Source: Neisseriaceae bacterium
GTDB taxonomy: Bacteria; Pseudomonadota; Gammaproteobacteria; Burkholderiales; Neisseriaceae
Assembly (NCBI GenBank): GCA_017446355.1
Contig: JAFSQZ010000165.1
Coordinates: 1 to 5,451, forward strand
Length of the DNA: 5,451 nucleotides
Direction of reading: 5' to 3'
A model generated the notes under the pieces. That model saw only the letters and a list, made by a program, of their open reading frames with translations, did not search any database and had not been told where the DNA came from. Positions 1 through 4,547 of this stretch are shown one piece after another (position 1 is the stretch's first letter; every line of letters begins with the position of its first letter). A program made the position numbers and the translations under genes.

Positions 1-403
1 AAAACATGCTGATGATGTTGCCAAAGCAGCTGCAAAAGGGGCAAATAAAGTTGATGCTTTGCCTAGGGCTGGAAATAGTGCTACAGATCTTTCTAAAACC
101 AAAATTGAAACAGGTAAGCAAAATAAGCATATTGAAGGAACAAATGAGTATAAAACTGCTGGTGGAAACAGAAGTATCTTGACTGCTGATCCAAACTCTT
201 TAACTTCTAAGTTTGGTACAGGACAACAAATAGGAAAAATACCAGTAGGACAGCCTGGTTCAAAAGAAAGAATCGATTTCGGTAGATATATTGGGTATTA
301 CATTAAAGAGGACGGAACAAATAAAACTCCTACAACTATTGGAACAGTCCATTACAGTAAAAATGGAGCTCATATTGTTCCTGCCCGCCCAAAATCCAAT
401 TAG
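1..403 (+). CDS. C-terminal fragment of a polymorphic toxin, probable type 50 (Ntox50-like) toxin domain
   Basis: This is the 3' end of a larger gene. The frame is open from base 2 to a TAG at 401-403 (133 residues visible), and the true start lies upstream. Visible residues 1-35 are an Ala/Lys/Asp-rich, probably helical stretch, as expected for the linker before a toxin tip. From residue 42 the protein resembles the polymorphic toxin type 50 domain: KHIEGTNEY (42-50), a GTG turn (72-74), RIDFGRYIGYY (90-100) and a terminal HYSKNGAHIVPARP block (117-130). H117 and H124 are the natural catalytic candidates. Such domains sit at the C-terminus of secreted contact-dependent, MafB-like or Rhs-like toxins and kill related cells. 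A nuclease activity is suspected for this group but cannot be shown here. A probable immunity gene begins 16 bases after the stop, the usual toxin-immunity order. The delivery class is unknown because the N-terminus is outside the window. The family call is from remembered motifs: good for a toxin tip, moderate for type 50. Confidence 0.75.
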   Translation, partial: KHADDVAKAAAKGANKVDALPRAGNSATDLSKTKIETGKQNKHIEGTNEYKTAGGNRSILTADPNSLTSKFGTGQQIGKIPVGQPGSKERIDFGRYIGYYIKEDGTNKTPTTIGTVHYSKNGAHIVPARPKSN

Positions 404-419
404 TTAAAGGTTAGAAATA

Positions 420-716
420 ATGGATACTGAAACAAGGATTTCTTTACTTCTTTCCTCACAGCGCGCTTTACTAGGAGAAATAACGCCTAATATTAGACAA
501 ATATTTCTTGGTTTAGTTGATAAAACCATTCAATTCATAGTTATTTTTGATGGCGAAATATCCGAAGATGATGAAGATAATATGTCTTGCGTTGGAACAG
601 AAATTGTTTCTGATTTTTGCGATTTATTTATCAATGAACAATTTCTATCTATTCCGTATCCAGAACGGTATATAGTGCCTGAAAATCATTTTTGTGTTTA
701 TGCACGAAAAGAATAA
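420..716 (+). CDS. Probable immunity protein for the upstream toxin (copy 1)
   Basis: This 98-residue acidic, soluble protein has no signal peptide or membrane segment. Its ATG lies 16 bases after the toxin stop, with a Shine-Dalgarno-like AAAGG at 406-410 and a 9-base spacer, so co-transcription with the toxin is likely. Recognisable blocks are LLGEITPNIRQI (17-28), a beta-strand-like run ending in FDGEISEDDED (43-53), NMSCVGTE (54-61) and a C-terminal FCVYARKE. The pattern of an ITPN segment followed by a DGEIS(E/D) acidic patch recurs in small proteins encoded beside bacterial toxins. I cannot attach a specific Pfam immunity family from memory. Position, size, acidity and the paralogue immediately downstream support the immunity role. 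The acidic loop could face a basic toxin surface, but that is inference. Confidence 0.7.
   Translation: MDTETRISLLLSSQRALLGEITPNIRQIFLGLVDKTIQFIVIFDGEISEDDEDNMSCVGTEIVSDFCDLFINEQFLSIPYPERYIVPENHFCVYARKE
552..595 (+). repeat. 44-base perfect direct repeat, copy A (inside immunity gene 1)
   Basis: This block is identical base for base to 926-969 in the second immunity gene, offset 374 bases and in the same reading frame. It encodes the acidic GEISEDDEDNMSCVG segment. Homology continues on both sides with scattered substitutions, so it is the best-conserved core of a gene duplication, not a mobile repeat. Confidence 0.95.
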
Positions 717-726
717 TCTGCGTAAA

Positions 727-750
727 GTGGGCACTTGTTGCCCACCCTAC
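727..750. repeat. REP-like hairpin between the two immunity genes
   Basis: GTGGGCA (727-733) and TGCCCAC (739-745) form a perfect 7-bp stem around the loop CTTGT. Read on the minus strand the block begins GTAGGGTGGGCA, a motif I remember as part of short dispersed palindromic repeats in many bacterial genomes. There is no T-tract after the stem on the + strand, so it is a weak candidate for a terminator. It could stabilise the upstream mRNA end or mark the join made when the immunity gene was duplicated. The hairpin is certain; membership of a repeat family is inference. Confidence 0.55.
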
Positions 751-778
751 GTTCTACTAAAAATGGTGGTTAATTTCT

Positions 779-1096
779 ATGTGGTGCGAATTAAAATATA
801 CCAATCTTGGACATCGGTTTCGTATTTGTTCCCAAGATGTATTATTAGGAACAATAACACCTAATATTAGACAGATATGGATAGGTTTAATAGATAAAAC
901 TATTCAATTTATTGTTATCTTTGACGGCGAAATATCCGAAGATGATGAAGATAATATGTCTTGCGTTGGCACAGAACTACTTGCTAGCATTGGTGGTGAT
1001 TTTCATATTAACGAGCAATTTATTTCTATTTCACCGCCAAATAGATATGAAAGACCTAATGAAGATTATTTCTGTGTTTATGCACGCAAGGAATAG
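779..1096 (+). CDS. Second immunity-like protein, paralogue of the upstream gene (copy 2)
   Basis: This 105-residue protein is a clear paralogue of the 98-residue protein encoded at 420-716. Both share LLGxITPNIRQI, a run of 28 identical residues (34-61 in copy 1, 39-66 here), an INEQF motif and the C-terminal FCVYARKE. The N-terminus (about 20 residues, starting MWCELKYTN) and residues 67-77 differ most. No good Shine-Dalgarno sequence precedes the ATG at 779, so the start is less secure than for copy 1, but no in-frame ATG lies upstream within the gap. No toxin fragment separates the two copies. This gene may protect against a variant toxin carried by siblings, or it may be a redundant duplicate. 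It ends 15 bases before a strong terminator and is therefore the last gene of the toxin/immunity unit. Confidence 0.68.
   Translation: MWCELKYTNLGHRFRICSQDVLLGTITPNIRQIWIGLIDKTIQFIVIFDGEISEDDEDNMSCVGTELLASIGGDFHINEQFISISPPNRYERPNEDYFCVYARKE
926..969 (+). repeat. 44-base perfect direct repeat, copy B (inside immunity gene 2)
   Basis: Identical to 552-595. The flanking bases diverge mainly at synonymous sites (GAT/GAC just before, GGA/GGC just after), so the shared segment is under protein-level constraint or was recently homogenised by recombination. Confidence 0.95.
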
Positions 1097-1111
1097 TTTT
1101 TAATTCAAACC

Positions 1112-1150
1112 AAACAGCGGAAGCCTAAAAACTTCCGCTGTTTTTATTTT
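1112..1150 (+). terminator. Rho-independent terminator of the toxin/immunity unit
   Basis: AAACAGCGGAAG (1112-1123) pairs perfectly with CTTCCGCTGTTT (1132-1143) around an 8-base loop, giving a 12-bp stem. A T-rich tail (TTTTTATTTT, 1141-1150) follows. It starts 15 bases after the stop of the second immunity gene and insulates dnaJ from upstream transcription. Confidence 0.93.
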
Positions 1151-1158
1151 GCAAGATT

Positions 1159-1173
1159 TTCAGGCTGCCTGAA
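1159..1173. repeat. DNA uptake sequence, Simonsiella-type dialect
   Basis: TTCAGGCTGCCTGAA contains AGGCTGCCTGAA on the + strand (1162-1173). The 15-mer is palindromic apart from its central base, so the minus strand reads AGGCAGCCTGAA, which I recall as the Kingella-type dialect. These motifs mark DNA for uptake by type IV pilus-dependent natural transformation in Neisseriaceae. It lies between the upstream terminator and the dnaJ promoter, a typical intergenic site. Confidence 0.9.
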
Positions 1174-1179
1174 AAATCA

Positions 1180-1207
1180 CTTGAATTATCCAGTAAACAC
1201 CCCATAT
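1180..1207 (+). promoter_or_regulatory. RpoH (sigma-32) heat-shock promoter of dnaJ
   Basis: A -35 element CTTGAAT (1180-1186) and a -10 element CCCCATAT (1200-1207) are separated by 13 bases. This is almost exactly the enterobacterial sigma-32 consensus (CTTGAAA, short gap, CCCCATNT). Transcription would begin near 1214, leaving an AT-rich leader of about 36 bases before the dnaJ ATG. A chaperone gene directly downstream makes a chance match unlikely. Confidence 0.88.
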
Positions 1208-1249
1208 TGCACGCATTCTTTTGTATTTATTATTTTGACAATAATTATT

Positions 1250-2392
1250 ATGAGCAATAAAGACTATTACGAAACACTTGGTGTATCACGTTCAGCCAGC
1301 GAAGACGAAATCAAAAAAGCTTATCGCAAACTGGCAATGAAATACCACCCAGACCGCAATCAAGGCGATAAAACTGCCGAAGAAAAATTCAAGGACATTC
1401 AAAAAGCCTACGAAGTTTTGTCTGACCCACAGAAAAAAGCAGCATACGACCAATATGGACACGCTGCATTTGAAAGTGGAATGGGGGGCGCAGGTGCTGG
1501 TGGATTCGGTGGTTTTGGCGGATTTGGTGGCGCAGGTGGTTTTGATTTTGGCGACATTTTCAGCCAAATGTTTGGCGGTGCAGGTGCGCGTCAACAAAAC
1601 TATCAAGGCGCGGACTTGCAATACAGCGTTGAAATCACCCTAGAAGAAGCCGCTCGCGGACTAAAAAAACAAATCACCATACCAACTTATAAAGAATGCG
1701 ACAGTTGCCACGGTTCTGGCGCACGTGCTGGTACAAAAGCCAGTACTTGTAGTCATTGTGGTGGTTCAGGGACGATACACGTTCGTCAAGCGATTTTCCA
1801 AATTCAGCAAACTTGTCCAGTTTGTCATGGTACAGGCAAAGAAATTAAAGACCCTTGCCCAAGTTGCAAAGGTGAAGGACGCGTTAAAACCAGCAAAACC
1901 GTTGAAATCAACATTCCCGCAGGGATTGACGATGGACAACGCATTCGTTTAACAGGCGAAGGCGAACCAGGTACGCACGGCGCACCAGCAGGCGACTTAT
2001 ATATTCTTGTTTCCGTGCGTCGCCACAATATTTTCCAACGCGACCCAGAACAACCCACTGACTTACATTGTGAACTGCCTATTAGCTTCACCACCGCATC
2101 ATTAGGCGGTGAAATTGAAGTGCCTACACTTGATGGTAAAGTCAAACTCACCATTCCAGCAGGCACACAAACAGGCAAAAAAATGCGCGTTAAAGGAAAA
2201 GGCATAAAATCGGTACGCAGCAGTTTGGTGGGCGATTTATATTGTCATATTGTTGTGGAAACCCCAATCAATCTGACCGACCGACAAAAAGAACTTTTGC
2301 GCGAATTTGACGACATCGCCAAAGGTTTGGACCACAGCCAAACACCGCGTGAAAAAGGTTTTTGGGATAAAGTTAAAGATTTATTTGACTAA
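1250..2392 (+). CDS. dnaJ: Molecular chaperone DnaJ (Hsp40 co-chaperone)
   Basis: This cytoplasmic co-chaperone binds unfolded proteins and stimulates the ATPase of DnaK (Hsp70), working with GrpE. It is a full-length 380-residue type I DnaJ, close to the roughly 376 residues of E. coli. The J domain spans about residues 3-70 with the DnaK-activating HPD at 33-35. A Gly/Phe-rich linker covers about 77-115. The zinc-finger domain has four CxxCxGxG motifs starting at C150, C167, C189 and C203, all eight cysteines present. The C-terminal substrate-binding and dimerisation region runs from about 215 to the end. The ATG at 1250 gives the canonical N-terminus MSNKDYYETLG. A TTG at 1181 is in frame but lies inside the heat-shock promoter and would add an unrelated 23-residue extension. 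There is no obvious Shine-Dalgarno sequence, only an AT-rich leader. The gene stands alone between two terminators, without dnaK or grpE beside it. Confidence 0.98.
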   Translation: MSNKDYYETLGVSRSASEDEIKKAYRKLAMKYHPDRNQGDKTAEEKFKDIQKAYEVLSDPQKKAAYDQYGHAAFESGMGGAGAGGFGGFGGFGGAGGFDFGDIFSQMFGGAGARQQNYQGADLQYSVEITLEEAARGLKKQITIPTYKECDSCHGSGARAGTKASTCSHCGGSGTIHVRQAIFQIQQTCPVCHGTGKEIKDPCPSCKGEGRVKTSKTVEINIPAGIDDGQRIRLTGEGEPGTHGAPAGDLYILVSVRRHNIFQRDPEQPTDLHCELPISFTTASLGGEIEVPTLDGKVKLTIPAGTQTGKKMRVKGKGIKSVRSSLVGDLYCHIVVETPINLTDRQKELLREFDDIAKGLDHSQTPREKGFWDKVKDLFD

Positions 2393-2407
2393 TCTTGCGC
2401 ACGCATC

Positions 2408-2449
2408 ATACTGCTCAAAAACAATGTTTTCTTTTTGGGCAGTATTTTT
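2408..2449 (+). terminator. Rho-independent terminator of dnaJ
   Basis: ATACTGCTCAAAAA (2408-2421) pairs with TTTTTGGGCAGTAT (2432-2445), a 14-bp stem with one T-G wobble and a 10-base loop. T bases at 2445-2449 follow, then ATC. It begins 16 bases after the dnaJ stop. Confidence 0.85.
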
Positions 2450-2550
2450 ATCTTGTTGTTTTATAAAAGAGATTGAGAGTTCTTGTAGAAACATCGGATT
2501 TATAAGCAATTCTTTTAATGGGTGTTTTCGCATTTGAATGGTGAATTTAT

Positions 2551-2573
2551 CCGTTTCAGGCTGCCTGAAACGG
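2551..2573. repeat. DNA uptake sequence within a perfect 23-base palindrome
   Basis: CCGTTTCAGGC (2551-2561) and GCCTGAAACGG (2563-2573) are perfect inverted arms around a single T. The + strand carries AGGCTGCCTGAA at 2558-2569. With a one-base centre this is not a normal RNA hairpin terminator; it looks like a DUS with extended dyad symmetry. The rest of 2450-2590 is AT-rich spacer in which I see no gene. Confidence 0.88.
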
Positions 2574-2591
2574 ACACAATCATTAAAAGTG

Positions 2592-2620
2592 TTTACAATT
2601 TGTCATTTTTTATTTTTAAT
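2592..2620 (+). promoter_or_regulatory. Candidate sigma-70-type promoter of the three-gene operon
   Basis: TTTACA (2592-2597) and TTTAAT (2615-2620) are separated by exactly 17 bases and each match five of six consensus positions. The predicted start would fall about 7 bases after the -10, at or next to the ATG at 2627. The transcript would then be leaderless or nearly so, which fits the lack of a Shine-Dalgarno sequence. AT-rich DNA produces such matches by chance, so this is a moderate call. Confidence 0.5.
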
Positions 2621-2626
2621 AACACA

Positions 2627-3193
2627 ATGAATTTATGGGATTTGGTGCGCGATTGGGCGCAGCTGTTACGTTTACAATTTCGTCCAGCACACACTTATCG
2701 TTACGGTTTAGGTGTGTTTCTGTTTGTGTCATTAGGTATAGGGGTAACCAGTGCCGCAAACAGTTTACCTATTTTAGGTAACGGTGCTGGTGTTTTTTGG
2801 TTTGCAGCGGTGGTAGCGATTGGACGTTGGCTATTACTGACGCGCGTAATGACCAATACACTGCATCGTTTTGGTTCAGAAAAAATCCCTTTTTTAGGTT
2901 ACACGCTTGCCACTGAATCAATGATGATTCCTAATATTTTATTGTTGTATTTCAAAGAATTATCGCCCATTTTGGCATTATGGAACATTTGGACAGTATA
3001 CGTTCAAGCTCTTGGTTTTTACCGTATTGGACAACTCACCAGTTTAAAACCTCTGATTATTGGCTATCTTTTGTATTTTTTAGCATCTTTGGTATTTATC
3101 ATTACAATGTTAATATTATTCTCTGCCGCCAATTGGGTTGACCCAAACAATATTCAGGCAGCGATTGATGAAGCAATGAGACAAAAACCATGA
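2627..3193 (+). CDS. Multi-pass inner-membrane protein, possibly Yip1-like
   Basis: This 188-residue protein has about five hydrophobic segments, near residues 27-43, 53-72, 91-109, 113-131 and 142-167. A short amphipathic N-terminus (LWDLVRDWAQLLRLQFRP) precedes them and a short polar C-terminal tail follows. No catalytic motif is visible. Size, helix count and N-terminus recall small Yip1-domain membrane proteins of Proteobacteria, but this is only a resemblance. The frame is open upstream to a GTG at 2522, but that extension would translate the DUS palindrome, and the ATG at 2627 sits correctly behind the promoter at 2592-2620, so 2627 is preferred. The stop overlaps the start of the next gene (ATGA, 3190-3193), so translational coupling is likely. 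A DUS core at 3153-3162 is used as coding sequence for Ile-Gln-Ala-Ala near the C-terminus. Confidence 0.75.
   Translation: MNLWDLVRDWAQLLRLQFRPAHTYRYGLGVFLFVSLGIGVTSAANSLPILGNGAGVFWFAAVVAIGRWLLLTRVMTNTLHRFGSEKIPFLGYTLATESMMIPNILLLYFKELSPILALWNIWTVYVQALGFYRIGQLTSLKPLIIGYLLYFLASLVFIITMLILFSAANWVDPNNIQAAIDEAMRQKP
3153..3162 (-). repeat. DUS core inside the membrane-protein gene
   Basis: TTCAGGCAGC is the complement of the core GCTGCCTGAA. Only the 10-base core matches; the two outer bases of the 12-mer do not. It is read in frame as Ile-Gln-Ala-Ala. Confidence 0.75.
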
Positions 3194-3729
3194 GTTTCTT
3201 TGTTCGCGCACGCTCCCTGACCGATGGCGAATTGGCATTACTACAACCGATTTTCCGCGATGCCTTAAATTACCAAAAAATTCGCGTTTATCCACGCCGT
3301 TATCTACCCTTTCAGGCAGCCTTAATTGCAATGTCGCCCAATGGCGCAATGTTTTTTCCGCGTGATACTTTATATTGTGATGACTTTTCTTGTACCTCTT
3401 ATCGTTACATCACCTTATTTATTCACGAAGCCGTGCATATTTGGCAACATCAAATGGGTTTTCCAGTCCGATTAAGCGGATTGTGTATCGCCTTGAAAGG
3501 AGGTTACAAAAAACAAAAAGCCTATCAATATAAACACTTACTGGAAAAATATCAGCGTTTTTCCCAATTTAATATGGAACAACAAGCCGAAATCATTACC
3601 AATTATTTTGTTGCCCAATATTTTTATCAACAACCACTAACCGAGTTACACCCCATTTTGCAAGACTTTTTAGACAATCCAAAAAATAAAAAACTGCTGC
3701 CTGAAAACATTTGCTTTCAGGCAGCCTGA
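3190..3729 (+). CDS. Small HExxH zinc-metallopeptidase-like protein (resembles 'vgr related' proteins)
   Basis: This 179-residue protein has a zincin signature, HEAVH at 79-83 within FIHEAVHIWQHQ. The acidic-helix motif NMEQQAEII at 128-136 follows about 47 residues later; E130 or E134 could be the third zinc ligand, as in gluzincins. A preceding segment, about residues 47-66 with PNGAMFF and DDFS, matches the layout of small proteobacterial proteins labelled 'vgr related protein', which share an xYF, DFS, FIHExxHVWQ and EQQAE pattern. That family is recalled, not searched, and its substrate is not known to me. There is no signal peptide or membrane segment, so it is probably cytoplasmic. It overlaps the upstream membrane gene by 4 bases and precedes the hydrolase gene by 22. 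Two DUS copies are coding here: FQAA at 41-44 and the C-terminal FQAA plus the TGA stop, so the tail may be DUS-derived. Confidence 0.78.
   Translation: MSFFVRARSLTDGELALLQPIFRDALNYQKIRVYPRRYLPFQAALIAMSPNGAMFFPRDTLYCDDFSCTSYRYITLFIHEAVHIWQHQMGFPVRLSGLCIALKGGYKKQKAYQYKHLLEKYQRFSQFNMEQQAEIITNYFVAQYFYQQPLTELHPILQDFLDNPKNKKLLPENICFQAA
3311..3322 (-). repeat. Full 12-base DUS inside the HExxH gene
   Basis: TTCAGGCAGCCT is the exact complement of AGGCTGCCTGAA. With the preceding T it is read in frame as Phe-Gln-Ala-Ala, residues 41-44 and the start of codon 45. Confidence 0.88.
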
Positions 3730-3730
3730 A
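3696..3730. repeat. Inverted DUS pair forming a hairpin across the end of the HExxH gene
   Basis: GCTGCCTGAAA (3696-3706) and TTTCAGGCAGC (3715-3725) form a perfect 11-bp stem with an 8-base loop. The right arm extends to TTCAGGCAGCCTGAA (3716-3730), whose TGA is the stop codon of the gene at 3190. Inverted DUS pairs often serve as terminators in Neisseriaceae. On the + strand no T-tract follows, so readthrough into the hydrolase gene is likely, perhaps with attenuation. On the minus strand the stem is followed by a T-rich run (complement of 3681-3693), so it could stop antisense transcription. Confidence 0.88.
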
Positions 3731-3751
3731 AACGCACACAAAGGAAAAACA

Positions 3752-4396
3752 ATGTTATCGCGCAATCCCCCAATAAGCATACAAGGACCAGTTGGCAAAC
3801 TAGAAATCCTGTATTTACCTGCACAAGGCGAAGAACGTGGCGTTGCCGTCATCAATCATCCCAACCCCACACAAGGTGGCACGTTTACCAACAAAGTCAT
3901 TCAAACCGCCGCTAAAGCCCTAACACTAATGGGTTACCACTGTTATCTTCCCAACCTTCGCGGCACAGGAAACAGCGAAGGCATTTTTGATCACGGCATC
4001 GGCGAAACAGAAGACTGCATCAGCGTTATTGACTTTGCACGTACGCAACACCCCAATGCAGCGCAACTTATTCTTGCAGGTTTTTCTTTCGGTGGATACG
4101 TTGCCACATTCGCAGCCTTACAACGCGAACCTGATTTATTATTACTCATCGGCGCAGCACTCAACCACTACCCCAAACCCACACCACACGCCCCAAATCC
4201 CAATAAAACCCTAATCATTCACGGCGCACTTGATGAAGTTGTTGCATTAGATAAACCATTGCAATGGGCGGCAGAACAAGGTTTAGCTGTCATTACAATA
4301 CCCAACAGCACCCACTTTTTTCACGGTAAACTCATTGAATTACGCAACGCCATCAATCGCTATGTTCCACCTGTGCTGGGTATTACTTCCTATTAA
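3752..4396 (+). CDS. Alpha/beta hydrolase, COG2945-like
   Basis: This 214-residue single-domain, probably cytoplasmic alpha/beta hydrolase lacks a signal peptide. The nucleophile elbow is GFSFGG (110-115) with Ser112. The acid is Asp161 in HGALDEVV and the base His188 in NSTHFFHGKL, in the right order and spacing for a Ser-Asp-His triad. An early block with NHPNPTQGG (35-43) and NKVIQTAAKAL, then LPNLRGTGNSEG (66-77), matches small hydrolases of the COG2945 type, whose substrates are poorly defined; esterase or thioesterase activity is plausible. A clear ribosome binding site, AAGGA (3741-3745), lies 6 bases before the ATG. It is the third gene of the probable operon, 22 bases after the HExxH gene. 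No convincing terminator follows on the + strand. Confidence 0.88.
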   Translation: MLSRNPPISIQGPVGKLEILYLPAQGEERGVAVINHPNPTQGGTFTNKVIQTAAKALTLMGYHCYLPNLRGTGNSEGIFDHGIGETEDCISVIDFARTQHPNAAQLILAGFSFGGYVATFAALQREPDLLLLIGAALNHYPKPTPHAPNPNKTLIIHGALDEVVALDKPLQWAAEQGLAVITIPNSTHFFHGKLIELRNAINRYVPPVLGITSY

Positions 4397-4405
4397 ACAA
4401 ACTTT

Positions 4406-4417
4406 TTCAGGCAGCCC
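4406..4417 (-). repeat. DUS, one outer mismatch, after the hydrolase gene
   Basis: TTCAGGCAGCCC is the complement of GGGCTGCCTGAA: the full 10-base core with one mismatch to the 12-mer. It lies 10 bases after the stop and is not paired with a second copy, so it is not a DUS-type terminator. Confidence 0.8.
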
Positions 4418-4508
4418 ATATTCTTTTGATAAAAGTCAACCAAACCCAGAACCTGTGTTCGTCATATTGATGATTGATTTTATTGACCATTCTTGCAATA
4501 CAAGACAG

Positions 4509-4517
4509 TGATACAAT
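4509..4517 (+). promoter_or_regulatory. Candidate extended -10 promoter for the synthase III gene
   Basis: TGATACAAT fits an extended -10 element (TGn followed by TACAAT, five of six matches). The nearest -35-like hexamers, TTGACC at 4483 and TTGCAA at 4493, give poor spacings of 23 and 13 bases, so the promoter would rely on the extended -10. A start near 4524 leaves a T-rich leader of about 24 bases without a Shine-Dalgarno sequence. Apart from this and the DUS at 4406, I see nothing else in 4397-4547. Confidence 0.42.
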
Positions 4518-4547
4518 ACAACCCCTTTTATTTTTATTTGATACTGT

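Noticed and set aside
912..1103. Alternative + frame over the second immunity gene
   Set aside because: The paralogous 779-1096 frame is conserved with copy 1; this frame is not.
1181..1249. TTG at 1181 as the dnaJ start, giving 403 residues
   Set aside because: It falls inside the -35 element of the RpoH promoter and adds 23 residues absent from DnaJ proteins; ATG 1250 gives the canonical N-terminus.
1235..1251. TTGACA with TATTAT nearby as a sigma-70 promoter for dnaJ
   Set aside because: The spacing is only 5 bases, and a proper -10 would lie inside the coding sequence.
1455..1600. GGT/GGC-rich near-repeats as a tandem repeat
   Set aside because: They are the Gly/Phe-rich linker codons of DnaJ, with no exact repeat unit.
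1292..2205. Minus-strand open frames across dnaJ
   Set aside because: Low-complexity shadows of a well-identified gene, with no ribosome binding site or family resemblance.
2522..2626. GTG at 2522 as the start of the membrane protein
   Set aside because: The extension translates the DUS palindrome and a likely promoter; ATG 2627 gives a sensible membrane-protein N-terminus.
4424..4436. CTTTTGATAAAAG as a terminator for the hydrolase gene
   Set aside because: The stem is only 5 A-T-rich base pairs and no T-tract follows.
4483..4517. TTGACC as the -35 partner of TACAAT
   Set aside because: The 23-base gap is too long for a normal sigma-70 promoter.
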